Shown one piece after another: positions 34,785-46,163 of a DNA stretch of 64,000 nucleotides. Every line of letters starts with the position of its first letter. The first letter of the stretch is position 1. This DNA is from Diploptera punctata (lineage: Eukaryota; Arthropoda; Insecta; Blattodea; Blaberidae): NCBI GenBank assembly GCA_030220185.1, contig JASPKZ010001600.1:1-64000 (forward strand), given 5' to 3'. The translations under genes were made by a program, and so were the position numbers. Below the pieces are notes generated by a model. The model was not told where the DNA came from. It did no database searches and saw only the letters and a program-made list of their open reading frames with translations.

Positions 34785-35059
34785 AAAGAAGTGTATTAAA
34801 TTTAAGAAAAAATATCATCATCTCACCTCATACTCCGTCTTCTAACTTTTCAGTTTCGTAACCTCGTTGATTCTATCTGCAGTAATTTCATGACTGTTGT
34901 ACTGGCGTGTTCAAAAATGTGTATAATATCACTACCATTAACAGCAAAATGGATGTAATAATTGTGAAATGAATAAAATAAATAAAATTAATTAACTAAA
35001 ATAAATAATGCATTTATTGACCATGAAGTAAAATTACTGAGCATGCTTTTACATTATTT

Positions 35060-35225
35060 CAATGATAAAATTCGAAAGAAATTTCTATACAATACAAGAT
35101 TACCCAAAAAAGATCAACACCTACAAACCACATGGAAAAAGATCTTTGTGATGGCCAAGGAAACAATGGACTTGAGACCAGAATAGGTCACATTGACCTA
35201 ATCCTGAAAAGGAAGAAGAAGAAAT
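35060..35225 (+). pseudogene. LINE tail fragment
   Basis: YKPHGKRSL.WPRKQW and a GAAAAGGAAGAAGAAGAAA tail match the 3' end of the LINE at 42085-42500 (CTATAAACTGCATGGAAAAAG to GGAAGAAGAAGGAG). Confidence 0.65.
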
Positions 35226-36355
35226 TTCTTGATAACTGGCAATACTGAATTGGGACAAATAATGTGAAATCAATTTTTAAAAGGCAATTAAGCTCGAAAT
35301 ACACAAAATGGGTATTTTTAGACACAGTTAAACTCTTCAGGGTGGTATAAAATTCAATGAATATGTAGCTCCATCGTTCATTATTATTTATTTGTTTGTT
35401 CAGAGAAAAAAATAGGCATAAAACCTAAAATCCGTGGTCTAGTGATAAAATGTGTAAAAATTAAATTATTGAAAAAATAATAAATTTAAAAAAACTTATC
35501 TAAAATCGGGAAACCCTTGATTAATAATTAAAAAAAACTTCAGAATTCACTAAAATAAAATGTAATAAAAATGTCTAAACTCTCCTTATATGCCATATAC
35601 ATAAAGTGTCTGATGATCTATATCATTAATAATTACAAACTATTAGAAATAACAACAAGCAATTTTCTGCATTGCAATTTTGTGAATTCAAAATTTTCAT
35701 TTATTTGTAGCCTAATCACTTCAACACAGTTGCTTATAGGATGTCTCTACATATTTCCCATCATATCGGTAGTGATACTCTGTAATGCAAATTTGATTGT
35801 TTACAGGTTAAATGCTGCTACTAAGGCTCTATTTATTGGTCCCTATCTTCAGCCTACTGAATCAACTTCATATATATCTGATAGGTGCACTTAAATGTTA
35901 CCCTCCCATAACCTTCCTAATGGTTTTTCAATAACTAACTCTATAGGCTTACATAACTATTATGATTTAGTAATTGCATATGAATGAAACTTTTTGAGTT
36001 AACAATTGCAAAGAAGAAAAATGCAAGCTCCTATCTGGTAGTTTTGTAATTATTAATAAATCAGTCAGAAACTTTACGTGGTAAGTGTAAAATTATTATT
36101 TAACACTTTCATACTAATATTTAAATTAATAATCAAATTATTTTTCATCATATTGTAATCAACTTCTGTTAAATTAACATTTACAATTATTAACATTATT
36201 TACTTCTTAACAGATAATTAAAAAATGAGTTTAAATACTTAAGTGAATTTTTAAAAAAAAGCAGAAAAAATACAAAGTGGTACCAGATGCTGTTATTTAA
36301 TTAAAACCTGTTATCAAACCAGGATATACCATTGAAATGTAAAGAAAAGTATAAA
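35226..36355. other. AT-rich, nothing recognised
   Basis: The 107-codon frame at 35571-35894 has no recognisable domain and an amino-acid mix like translated AT-rich DNA. I do not call a gene. Confidence 0.4.
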
Positions 36356-36752
36356 ACATCTTAAATCATTACTACTTTAGGGGACTGAAATATGGACTAC
36401 AATAAAGTTTTAGTAAAATACAGGAAATGGAGATGAAATATTAAAGAAATGCTGGTATGTAAGGAAAAACTAGGAAAGGCAATATTTGTTTCACAAAAAG
36501 GAGATAAACCTTGAATCTGAATAGAGTGCAAGAGATAGTAGAATAATATGGTAAAGTTATGTAAAAGGATGGGTAATGGAAGATTACCAAGACAATCTTT
36601 CGAATATAGAATACACAGGAAGAGACCAAGAGGTTGGCCAGATAAAGAAAAAGTTACAAAGGATATCAAAAGAAGAAGAATATATTGGAGTGAAGTGGAG
36701 CAGAGGTAGATGTAAAATGATTGAGATATGTGGAGGCTTTTGTCCAAGACTT
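36356..36752 (+). pseudogene. LINE C-terminal fragment, split by a SINE
   Basis: The frame reads CKRMGNGRLPRQSFEYRIHRKRPRGWPDKEKVTKDIKRRRIYWSEVEQR, then WRLLSKTWSHKR, which continues past the SINE as GQRKDE. This is a non-LTR pol C-terminus in which GRPRTTW has become RGWPDK. Confidence 0.7.
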
Positions 36753-36766
36753 GATCCCATAAAAGG

Positions 36767-37066
36767 TAGAGTGATCCCACTACAGGCCTCAGGAGGCCCT
36801 TGGGGTGGTAGGAGGTTAAGGCTCCCACTTTTTCTGGACAATCGGCACTCGATGTCAGTCGGGTTGTCAGCCCTGTGTGACGGCCGCCTTTACACCAGAG
36901 CAAATGTCTGGTACTCATTTCCTTTAGAGGCTGAGTTGACCTCAGGGTCATGGTGCTGCCAGAAGGTTTGGGTCAGTTTAAAAATCCTGACCCCACCAGG
37001 ACCCGAACCCTCGACCTTTTGGCTTGTAGCGCAGTGCCTTAACCACTACACTATGGCGTGCCCCCC
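36767..37066 (-). repeat. SINE-1, full-length with target duplication
   Basis: The 14-bp duplication GATCCCATAAAAGG (36753-36766 and 37067-37080) is exact. On the - strand the head CATAGTGTAGTGGTTAAGGC and B box GGTTCGGGTCCT are followed by the body and the tail ATCACTCTACC. This is the best reference copy, with the copy at 51858, for family SINE-1, about 300 bp. Confidence 0.95.
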
Positions 37067-37080
37067 GATCCCATAAAAGG

Positions 37081-37585
37081 GGACAAAGGAAAGATGAAGT
37101 CTGAATATATAATTACATCTTTATATTAATACTGTAATATAATATTAACAATATAAGCACAGAGTCATATAAAATTTTGCCATACCATATTTATGAAGAT
37201 TTTTAAAACTATTTAAAGATTGACACAAATTTAATTAATGTTAAAATGATAAATTAATTTATTGATTTTGAAAGCTTGCATAGGGAAAGGGAATTACTGT
37301 TCTCCCAGTCTACAACATGATTTTAACATTTTCTAATTTGAAAAGGGACTTGCTAACATTAGAAACAAAACTCTTGAGCTTGGGTGTGACCGGAACTTGT
37401 TAATTAAAAAAAAAAAAGAAGAAAGAAACTTATGAGACAGGAATCATAAATTACTGATGGTTGTCAAAACTGATATAAATTAAATAAGAATTTATCTTAA
37501 TAATACATAACTTAGAAAATAAAATACCTAAAATACCCAAAGCTAAGTTATTCTTATTAATACATACTTCAATATATACTGGTAT
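37081..37585. other. AT-rich, nothing recognised
   Basis: After the last few LINE codons (to about 37100) no gene or repeat is evident. Confidence 0.4.
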
Positions 37586-37589
37586 GTCC

Positions 37590-37800
37590 ACCATCCTGGC
37601 TCAGGTGGTAGTATACCTGCTTCCTGACTAGCGGGCCTGGATTCTATACCCAGCAGAGTTGAACATTTTAATTGTTAAATTAATTTAATTAAAGCACTTA
37701 AATTAATTTAATTCAAGTAATTAAATTGCAACATTTTCAATCTTGGAGCTAGGAGAGATGGTGGTGTACAATTTTTAATTGTTAGAATGTCCACCAGATT
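37590..37800 (+). repeat. SINE-5 copy
   Basis: Head CCTGGCTCAGGTGGTAGTAT with a B-box-like GATTCTATACCC, then TTTTAATTGTTAAAT and GGAGCTAGGAGAGATGGTGG, matching 19150-19320. Confidence 0.65.
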
Positions 37801-37824
37801 CCTGCATTAAATTGAAAACTTTTT

Positions 37825-38190
37825 TGCAGTACATATGTTGAGAAGGCATATGATACTATTGACAGTGATTCATCCTTCAGATGGGGATGTTAAGCCTGGA
37901 TCCCCCCCTGCTGTTTTTCGATATGAGTAGGTACGTGCCGGCATCGGGTTTCACCTTCCCTCTTCTCTCCAAAATCACACCTCATACAATAAACCTTACA
38001 CTACACAAACATAAACATACACTCATCCTACCCTCCTCTCTGTACATGATACAAGTATACATCATCTATGTAAAGTAGTCTGCTGAAGTGGTGCATAAAT
38101 TGAATATAGACCACATTAAGACCTCCATCAACCCAGCGCAGAACCCGATATACGTAAAGTGCAGTGGGTGGCACCAGAACACACACACAC
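37825..38190 (+). repeat. Dispersed repeat, copy 2
   Basis: ATGTTGAGAAGGCATATGATACT, the later CTGCTGAAGTGGTGCATAAA and CAGCGCAGAACC match 20805-21100 in order. Class unknown. Confidence 0.55.
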
Positions 38191-38409
38191 ATATAATGTA
38201 TGATCATATTGCAAATAGGATCTTTGTGATTCATGCAGCATTATTTATTATAGTGAACAGCAATCAGTTTTAAAGAGTCAAGGCTGACTGAATTGCTTAT
38301 TGTCACTGGTAAGCATAATACAGCACTTATTATTCTGAGTCAAATCCTGAACCTTATTTTCAGTTTTTTCAACTGATTTTGGTATATGTGTTATAAAGTA
38401 ACAACTTTA

Positions 38410-38571
38410 GAATGGCAAGAAATAGACTTCCAAAATTGGCATTCCAGTATACCCCAACTGGACATAGGGACCAAGGAAGACCAAAACATCGGTGGAAAAA
38501 TCAAGACCATCTTCGCTAGGTTTACCGTACAGGCCACATGGCCTAAAACGAATTTGTTCATGATGATGATG
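38410..38571 (+). repeat. LINE tail insertion (family B)
   Basis: It is 162 bp, with a 14-bp target duplication AAGTAACAACTTTA (38396-38409 and 38572-38585). It reads RNRLPKLAFQYTPTGHRDQGRPKHRW, the last codons of a non-LTR pol, and ends in (GAT)n. Matching copies are at 49632 and 57811. Extreme 5' truncation is typical of LINE retrotransposition. Confidence 0.85.
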
Positions 38572-38597
38572 AAGTAACAACTTTAAATATAAAATTA

Positions 38598-39450
38598 CTA
38601 GCTGGCCCGGCGAACTTCGTATCGCCTTTATACTTTCGTTTTTTTCTACAAACTTCTTACCAGTTTGGATTCTCATCATCATCAAGAAGTCTCTGTATAG
38701 TAATATCATCTTGTGATATATTATAGTCATCTTGTTTTTTCATTTAATTGAGGCATGGAGATTGTTTCTGTAATATAAGGCATATTATTATATCTAACAG
38801 ACTTACTTAAAGTTCTGTTATTCCGTTCTTTAGGACCTTCATATGTTTTTAAATTGACATTCTTCTTAAATGTAAGATTTATGTCACATAAGCCTATACC
38901 AATTTGCGGAAATTCACTTGATATCTTATCATTCATGGTCTCTAGAACTGATTTGCCATATTGTTCAATGTTCCTTCTCGGTCCAGTTAAATTTAAATTA
39001 AGTTTCTGTCTTTCAGCCAGATTACTTGAAACTAATACTTACACACAAAATTAATATTATTATCAATATATTGAAAATAAAATAAACACTGAACACACTT
39101 AAATTATGAAATAACCAATATTTGTAATTCAATTGAAATTTGCGGTTGCAACAAAAAGCACAGCCACCTGGATCTCTCTTTGTTAAATAATAAACCAATT
39201 ACCTTACCAAATTACCTTACACCGCCATTGTTAGAATCGTATGGAACTCACAGATAATTATAACTCTTTGTTAAATAATAAACAAATAATTTGCAATAAA
39301 AAATCTGACTATAAATTTAGTTATAAACTACCCTATGTCTCAAGTTGGATCAAACTGCACACAGTGTGCAAAATTTTATTAAAATCAGTTCAGTAGTTTA
39401 GGATTCCATCGCGGACAAACAACATGACACAAAATTTTTATATATCAAGA
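38598..39450 (-). mobile_element. Helitron, - strand
   Basis: On the - strand it starts TCTTGATATATAAAAATTTTG after A and ends CGAAGTTCGCCGGGCCAGCTAG before T, the classic Helitron 3' end with a hairpin and CTAG. Inside is a reading frame (MNDKISSEFPQIGIGLCDIN at about 38936, extending upstream to NLAERQKLNLNLTGPRRN) of about 100 codons ending at a TGA near 38727. It is unrecognised, and may be part of the Helitron protein or captured host sequence. Confidence 0.85.
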
Positions 39451-39451
39451 T

Positions 39452-39590
39452 GAAATATTTACCTAAAAGGTCTGTCTCCTCAACTTTATTAATTATTTAT
39501 CTGTAGCGCTTTCGGGACCTTTTAGGTAAATATTTCATAATTTTATATTTTAATTTTGAATAATACTTCAATGGAACTTCATCCTGAACC
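39452..39590. repeat. Penelope-type foldback P5
   Basis: Arms of about 20 bp (39452-39471 and 39517-39536) surround GTCTCCTCAACTT and CTGTAGCGCTTTCGGG. The latter is the 3' half of the hammerhead-like motif (GAAA plus AGCGCT) on the - strand. The tail AATACTTCAATGGAACTTC is the subfamily's 3' extension. Confidence 0.7.
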
Positions 39591-39599
39591 TTATTAATG

Positions 39600-40756
39600 T
39601 TAAGCAACAACTTACTTGCCCTATTCCTGATTCAAATCAAACTTGAGACTTCGTGGATTCCAGTCAGACTACTATACTACAGAGGCAGTCATTTTATTTT
39701 AATGGTATTATGCTTCTTCAATTCCAATTTTCAATTAATTCAATTTTATCCAATTAATCAAATATTATTTCAAATGGTAATCAAAGACCAATCACGTTTC
39801 AATGAATTTTGTTTTACACTAATCACAGTCGTGTTTCACCTCAATATTTACCTACTTCTGTTTATCATATTAAAGAAAGTTTCTCCTTTTTAATATTCTG
39901 AACAGGTCAGAGCATTATTTTGCAGTGACTGACTCTCAAACAAATACAGTGAATATAGTAAATAATGAATAGATTCCATCAAACTATATATTTGATAATT
40001 GTCTATTCAATAATTGTGTTTTTAAATAATGATTTTACAGAGTTGTTTCCTAAAAAAAATAATTAATAACCTATAAAGTTGGTTATAAATTTATAATATA
40101 TAGTTTGATGTGTTTCATTTTTTCTCCACTAGGGTGCATTCTTACAATATTGCAATCCTATTTGGCAATAAATAATATGATCTAATTGCAGTGGATAAAC
40201 AAATGAAACTAACCAAACATTTCTCATTTATTTTCAAACATCACCATTTACATTAAACATATAATATTTTAAAATAACTATATTTAAATAATGATTTGTG
40301 AGCAAACAGCTTAATTTTATTTGTTAAATAGTCCTAACAAATACCACTCTTGATTTCCAAATCCCCTTGATAAATTGGCAATGAAATTTTTGTCAGTCTG
40401 AAATATAAATCCAGAAGCTCCTAAATATGAGACTCAAATGTTTGTTAGTAAATGCTGATATTAATATTTGGAAATTCTATAATGTAGTGTGCATTTTACT
40501 ATTTTTGGATAAGTTGAAACATTAATCAAATTAATTTTTTCCATTACAGTACCATTATCCAGATTTTGTTTTAGGGTACAATTTATATTAAATCTAGTCA
40601 CATTCTTGCTAACATTCCCTTCAACAATTTTATTTAACAATGAACATATAGAACTTTTATTATATATTTAGTTTCACTTCACAGAAAGGCTAGCAATAGA
40701 AATATCTGTTCTTTTTATTTCAGGAATATGAATGACACTTTATGAGTTTTTTTTTG
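39600..40756. other. AT-rich, nothing recognised
   Basis: A 98-codon frame (39597-39893) rich in F, L and I shows no domain. No repeat signature is seen. Confidence 0.4.
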
Positions 40757-41225
40757 TTATTCTCCCAGTTATATTATATGAATGTGAAATATGGACTCTT
40801 ACTTTAAGGGAAGAAAGAAGATTATGAGTATTTGAGAATAAAGTTATTATGAGATTTTTTGGGCCAAAGAGAGAGGAACAGACAGGCAAATGAAGAAGGC
40901 TACATAACAGTGAGCTACATGGTCTTTATAGGAAGCCAGATATAATATGAACAGTTAAGTGTCATAGACTGTGACGGGCAGGACATGTGGCACAAATGGG
41001 GAATGAAAGAGATGCATGGAAGCTTCTTGTAGAAAAACCAGAGGTAAAACACCCAGTTGGTAGACCAAGAATGAGGTGGGAAAATAACATTAACCATGAT
41101 TTGAGGGAAGTTGATTATACAGGGGATGATTGAAAACATTAGATCAGGATAGGGATGAGTGGAGAGCTTATGTATGCGTGGCCATGAACCTATGGGTTTG
41201 ACAGTGCCAGGGAGTTAGTTAATTT
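40757..41225 (+). pseudogene. LINE family A, C-terminal fragment
   Basis: LPVILYECEIWTLTLREERRL, FENKVIMRFFGPKREEQTG, RHVAQMGNERDAWKLL, VGRPRMRWENNINHDLREVDYTGDD, then MNLWV and a GAGTTAGTTAA tail, with stops. The order is the same as in the copy at 56611-57665. Confidence 0.8.
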
Positions 41226-41319
41226 TGTAATGGGCAGGGCTAGGATTTCTATATAAATGCATATTTGTTTTTACATTAGTTAAAGTAAAATTTTGTTAAA
41301 TGTTTATGAATTAGAATTG

Positions 41320-41970
41320 GAAAGAAATTGCAAATCTTTGTAAATCGTTGCCTGAGAAATATCTTGGGTATATGGTGGCCAGAGATTATAACAGATAAAG
41401 AAGCCATGTCAAAAGAATGCCAGAGCAAGAATTGCCTAAAATTATTATGGAATGGATCCCAATGGAAGGTGGAAGAGAGGAAGACCAAAGAAAACTTGGA
41501 GAGAAGGGGTACAAGCGGCTATGAATATCAGAAGATTGGAGGAAGATCAATGGATGGACAGAGAGGAGTGGCATTTGGTTTCTGGAAGATGGCAGCAGCT
41601 GTCATGATACCAGATGATGATGATGAAAGAACTTTGGAGAAAAATAAATCAAAATAAAATTTGTAAAGAAATCAAATTTAGAAAATGGAAATGGGTTGGT
41701 CGTGTGTTAAGGAGAGAGAATGATAACATCACAAAAATGGCATTTGGTTGGAACCCCCAAGGATTGAGAAGGCCAAAGAGGAAGACCTTGGGCAACATTG
41801 AGTAATACCATCAGGGATGAAGCTGAACAGGCAGGGGTTAGTTGGAATGAAATTAAGGCATCGGCAAACAATAGAGTGTGTTGGCGAGCTTTTATTAAAG
41901 CCCTATGCTTCCCAGAGAAGTGACCAGGACTACTGCTGCTGCTACTACTACTACTACTACTACTACTACT
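41320..41970 (+). pseudogene. RTE-like LINE with a second LINE inserted
   Basis: LQIFVNRCLRNILGIWWPEIITDKE is interrupted by 41403-41625 and resumes as LWRKINQNKICKEIKFRKWKWVGRVLRRENDNITKMAFGWNPQGLRRPKRKTLG, the RTE pol C-terminus, with stops afterwards. It ends at a (CTA)n run at about 41937-41970. Confidence 0.8.
41403..41625 (+). repeat. LINE tail nested in the RTE-like LINE
   Basis: AAAGAA lies on both sides (41397-41402 and 41626-41631). A frame reads RIAKIIMEWIPMEGGREEDQRK, shifts to RPKKTWREGVQAAMNIRRLEEDQWMDR, and ends in (GAT)n. This is a different family from its host. Confidence 0.75.
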
Positions 41971-42035
41971 TATGAATTAGGGTATTTTGAGTGGTTTAAG
42001 ACATATTTGTTTTTTTTTTAATTTGTCTATATTTG

Positions 42036-42107
42036 TCTCTTTGAGTCTTTCGGAGGGTTCTTCTTATGGTGCCACATAAGAAGAAACCTCTGAAAGACTC
42101 GAAGAGA
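42036..42107. repeat. Short palindrome at a LINE start
   Basis: Arms of about 33 bp (TTTGAGTCTTTCGGAGGGTT side 42036-42067 and its complement 42074-42107) have a 6-bp centre. The right arm continues into the LINE fragment. It lacks the CCTCAT/CCTCAAC motifs of the Penelope pairs. Confidence 0.65.
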
Positions 42108-42500
42108 AACTCAGCTCAGGTTTTATAAAATTATGGCTGTTCCTGTTCTTTTATATGGATCTGAATCTTGGGTACTTACAAAAAAAGATATCTCATATAT
42201 TCAAGCTACTGAAATAAAATTTTTAAGATCCGTAAAAGGATGTACACACATGGATAGATTACATAATGAATCAATAAGAAATAAACTGGAGATATTTTCA
42301 ATACTCGACAAACTAGGAGAGCACAAACACCAATGGAAAGAACAAATAGACAGAACGGACAATACAAGATTACCCAAAATGATCAACACCTATAAACTGC
42401 ATGGAAAAAGTTCTTTGGGAGGCCAAGGAAGCAATGGGCTTGAGACTGGAACTGGTCACATTGACCTAATCCTGGAAAGGAAGAAGAAGGAGTCTATATT
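42085..42500 (+). pseudogene. LINE pol C-terminal fragment
   Basis: MAVPVLLYGSESWVLTKKDISYIQATEIKFLRSVKGCTHMDRLHNESIRNKLEIFSILDKLGEHKHQWKEQIDRTDNTRLPKMINTYKLHGKSSL, then a frameshift into a GRPRKQW box, reads as one open piece of a non-LTR pol end. The tail is GGAAGAAGAAGGA. A related fragment is at 35060. Confidence 0.8.
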
Positions 42501-43015
42501 TCAGAACATATTACATATGTTTAAATAACTGAACATTTTATTTTAATATGTTCCACATTTTATGATTTCAAAGTTATTCTTGTCAGATAATTGTTTAAAA
42601 TATATTTTTATAACATCTCAATTTCAAAACTGGATTCTTCAATTTCTATGGAATGCTGAAAATAAATATATTTTCTTTATTGCTGGGACTCCACTTTGGC
42701 ATTATCAATCAATTCCTTGTGATAATATAATTTCTTATATCTGAGATCAGCCTGTCTGGTCCAGGCAATTACAATTCCATTGTATGTAGGTCACAGGGTT
42801 CAAAGATTTAGATTAACATGTTCTATTCAGTTTCAGTAGTTCACAAACTAGCAACAATTGTATATAAGCTTTGAGTGCATCTCCAATGTGGTTTATATAT
42901 TTGTTCTTTTGGTATATTAATAATAAAGAGTTATCCTCTACGTATCCTGGTTACAGTGTCAATCATCCATCCAGAACTTAAAATTGCTTACATGTGTATA
43001 GAAGAATTCACATTT
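42501..43015. other. AT-rich, nothing recognised
   Basis: A possible tRNA-like B box (GGTTCAAAG near 42798) is too weak to call. Confidence 0.35.
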
Positions 43016-43560
43016 AAATATTATTTGAAGAGAAATATATACGCTCAGAACCCAGGACCTATGGCTTTTATATCAATGCTCTACCAACTGAGCTACCTGA
43101 GCACTCCAATCTAAATTTTTTTCTCCTATACAGTGTTAATTCCTGAGCGCCAAATGCTACAAACCTTTGCTCGTTCATGCAAATGGCAGTTTCTTTTTTA
43201 AGAAAACTTTTATTGGAAATTTAAACATTACTTTATAAGACCAGCAAGGCTTCTTTCGATGTTTTTATTATTAATTTAATACTACTCACCGAAGGACAAA
43301 TTATATTTGAAGAGAAAAAGTCTTCTTAAAAAAGAAGCTGTCATTTGCATGATCGAGCAAAGGTTCATAACATTTGGCACTCGGGAATTAACAATGTATA
43401 TGAGAAAAATTTGCATTTATATTGGAGAGCTCAGGTAGCTCGGTTGGTAGAACATTGGCATACAAAGCCAAAGGTCCTGGGTTCAAACCCCGGTCTGAGC
43501 CTAAATTTTTCTCTTCAAATATAATTTGTCCTTCAGTGAGAAGTATTAAATTAATACTTT
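43016..43560. repeat. Foldback pair with tRNA-like modules
   Basis: A - strand copy (43016-43215) and a + strand copy (43320-43560) face each other. Each has the order AGCAAAGGTT, CATTTGGCRCTC, GGGAATTAACA, GAGAAAAATTT, tRNA-like module, TTTTTCTCTTCAAATATAAT, TTGTCCTTCAGTGAGAAG. The + module (43429-43501) folds as a cloverleaf: GCTCAG/CTGAGC acceptor, TTGGC/GCCAA anticodon stem with loop ATACAAA, and T loop in GGGTTCAAACCCC. The - module (43042-43102) lost its T arm. Confidence 0.75.
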
Positions 43561-43564
43561 TTCT

Positions 43565-43790
43565 AACAATCAGCATTTGATGTCAGCTGGACTGTCAGCC
43601 CTGCGTGACGGTCGCCTTTACCCCCCTGTCTGGTACTCATTTCAGTTAAAGGCTGAGTCAACCCCAGGGCCATAGTGTCGCCAGAAGGTTTGGGTCAGTT
43701 TAAAAATCCTGACCCCACTGGGACTCGAACCCTCAACCATCCGGCTTGTAGTGTATTGCTTTAACCATTATGCTACGGCGTGTCCCAATA
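43565..43790 (-). repeat. SINE-1 copy, 3' truncated
   Basis: Reversed B box GGGACTCGAACCC, head GCTACGGCGTG, and body CCATAGTGTCGCCAGAAGG match family SINE-1. The outer tail is absent. Confidence 0.85.
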
Positions 43791-43992
43791 TTGTTAAGTA
43801 ATTTGTATAAAATTAATTAATCTTTCTTTTTTTGTTAAATGAAAGTATTTTAAAAACATTTTTATATAACATATTCAGTATATATTTTTAGTTTTTTGTT
43901 ACATATTTTATAGAATAATTTATTTTAATGTACTCTATAAAATATGTAACAAAAAAGGAAAAAGTCAAAAAATATATAATACAAAAATATTA

Positions 43993-44534
43993 TCTTAATA
44001 TATAAAATTTTCGTGTCACATTGTTTGTCCACGATGGAATCCTAAACTACTGAACCAATTTTAATAAAATTTTGCACACTGTGTGCAGTTTGAAACAACT
44101 TGAGACTTAGGGTAGTTTATAATTAAATTTTTAGTTGCATTATTTTTTATTGCAAATTATTTGTTTATTATTTAACAAAGAGTTATAATTATCTGTGAGT
44201 TCCATACGATTCTAACAGATGGCGGTGTAATTATCTGTGAGTTCCATACGATTCTAACAGATGGCGGTGTAAGGTAATTTGGTAAGGTAATTGGTTTATT
44301 GTTTAACAAAGAGAGATCCAGATGGCTGTGCTTTTAGTTGCAACCGCAAATTTCAATTTAATTACAAATATTGATTATTTCATAATTTAAGTGTGTTCAG
44401 TGTTTATTTTATTTTCAATATTATTAATTTCGTGTGTAAGTATTAGTTTTAAGTAATCTGGCTGAAAGACAGCAACTTAATTAAAATTTTTAACGTATAC
44501 CTTAGCCACAGCAACGCGTGGCTGGGACTTCTAG
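43993..44534 (+). mobile_element. Non-autonomous Helitron
   Basis: It starts TCTTAATATATAAAATTTTCG after A and ends CAACGCGTGGCTGGG then ACTTCTAG before T, with a GCCACAGCAACGCGTGGC hairpin near the end. The 5' part and the GTAATCTGGCTGAAAGACAG phrase match the Helitron at 38598-39450, so this is a shorter relative. An internal direct duplication (ATCTGTGAGTTCCATACGAT) occurs at 44190 and 44235. Confidence 0.9.
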
Positions 44535-45282
44535 TATATATATATAATGAGTGTGAGTCTGTCTGTCCCGTATGAACTCAAAACTACTTTATCAATTTGA
44601 ATGGGGTTTTTACCATCATTTAGAGAATTCAGACACTAGTTTGAAGAAAAATAATTATCTTTAAAATATGTAGTATTATTTGAAATTTGTATAAATGTGC
44701 AACATGAAAATAAAATATAATCATCCCAATATCCTAATTTGTCAACATTTTACATTATTATACAAACACATATTGAGGAAAAAATATATAATAGTAGTCC
44801 AATGGCAGGCTCTAAAGTTAGGTCCATTAGCCTCCTTGGCTTTCTTTGTTCATCATACAATGTTCTTCTCTTTGAATTGAGCTTCCCGTACTCTTTCAGA
44901 TATTCACCATCCATAATGGAGTCTTCAGTGCAGATAGTGCAGTTGGAGATATCAAGATGTTTATTCTTTTTTTATATTGGCAGCTAGAAAAATCATAACC
45001 AGTGGCATAGACTAAGATTAAGATAGGAAAATAAGCAAGTTTTGCATACATGCCACAAGGGGTGCTAATGTAGAAGTAATCTTCTGTCATCTAATATATT
45101 GTTATGGTATTAATATGAAATTCAGCACCATAAATTATGAATTAGTAGATATAATACAAATGGTTACCACTTAGGTTCTTCAGGGAAGCAAAAAAATGTT
45201 CTTCCTTTCCCATATAAAGTCTTGCAACCTAGAGCTGAACATTTAAACACCATTTTCTCTTTTCATACAACATTCTATAATG
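44535..45282. other. Helitron-like 5' end then unassigned
   Basis: ATATATAATGAGTGTGAGTCTG..TGAACTCAAAACTACT resembles a Helitron 5' end abutting the previous one, without a recognised 3' end. The rest shows no gene signal. Confidence 0.35.
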
Positions 45283-45392
45283 TTCTGCCCTAGGGCAGGT
45301 CTTTCCCTGCAATCATAGCATGAAAATGCTATGCACTGCAGCTTTACTATGGAATTATAGGTGTGGTAGCATCCCATTGCTTTCCACATTGT
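45283..45392 (-). repeat. SINE-2, 3' part
   Basis: TTCTGCCCTAGGGCAGGTC, AATCATAGCATGAAAATGCT and GGTGTGGTAGCATCCCATTG match the SINE-2 tail in reverse. The head is missing. Confidence 0.8.
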
Positions 45393-46092
45393 ACAATATA
45401 TGTATCGGAAATTCAATTTACAAAATGGCTAATTTCCCATAATCCCAAGTGCTTTGTGAATATGCTGTGTGCCTGGCATTTGTTTCATTATTTACAAATT
45501 CTGTTACTGTGAACTAAAAGCGCAACCACTCCTTCGTTTATTGTAGTTCCTTGCAAATTTTTAAGTGTCACTGCATGCAGTTTCTCCTCTTGGTGTGCTC
45601 TGTGACGTGTGGCCATTCTGAATAATGCCACAGATTCTCCTATGGTTTTCACTTTTAATCACTTTTAGTTGTACCCATTTTGTCTTGTACAATGCGATCA
45701 GTATAGCACTGGACAGCAGACGCGGGGATTTCACTGTACACTGCTGATGCATTCATGGCGGGCGTAGGATCGCGGTGATACAACCTCACACATTTTCGTA
45801 ACTATTTTACAAATTGTCGTACTTACCAATTTATTGAAACAGGTGCTGGAACTCTTAACCTTCATTGTCCATACATTTTTGACACCTCTTTATAAAATTT
45901 GTTGTACAGATTATGGACTGTTGAACATGACAGAATTTTTACACCCGGGAATATTGTTTCAAAAAGTCTTCGTACTTGGCTGGCATACTGAGTTAACAAA
46001 TATTGATCATAAATAAATACATGTTATTCAGTAGAAAAATTATTCATACTTGGCTGGCAGACTGGGTTAACAAATATTGATCATAAATAAAT
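45393..46092. other. Unassigned, with a tandem duplication
   Basis: About 65-80 bp (CTTGGCTGGCATACTGAGTT to ATACATGTTATTCA) is repeated in tandem at about 45973-46036 and 46050-46104. A 63-codon - strand frame at 45561-45752 has no recognisable domain. Confidence 0.5.
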
Positions 46093-46163
46093 ACATGTTA
46101 TTCAAAATTAATATAAAATTATAGAATATTCACCTGAAAGGTCCGTCTCCTCAACTTAATTAA

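Noticed and set aside
36397..36951. 184-codon frame on the - strand
   Set aside because: It runs antisense across the LINE fragment and the SINE-1 copy, has no domain and ends in the SINE tail.
36576..37076. 166-codon frame on the + strand
   Set aside because: The first part is LINE pol C-terminus, but the rest is translated SINE, so it is a chance fusion.
42036..42107. Penelope foldback
   Set aside because: It has neither the CCTCAT nor the CCTCAAC motif and no extension, so it is left as an unclassified palindrome.
45561..45752. 63-codon - strand frame
   Set aside because: No splice context, domain or second copy was seen. Coding is not supported.
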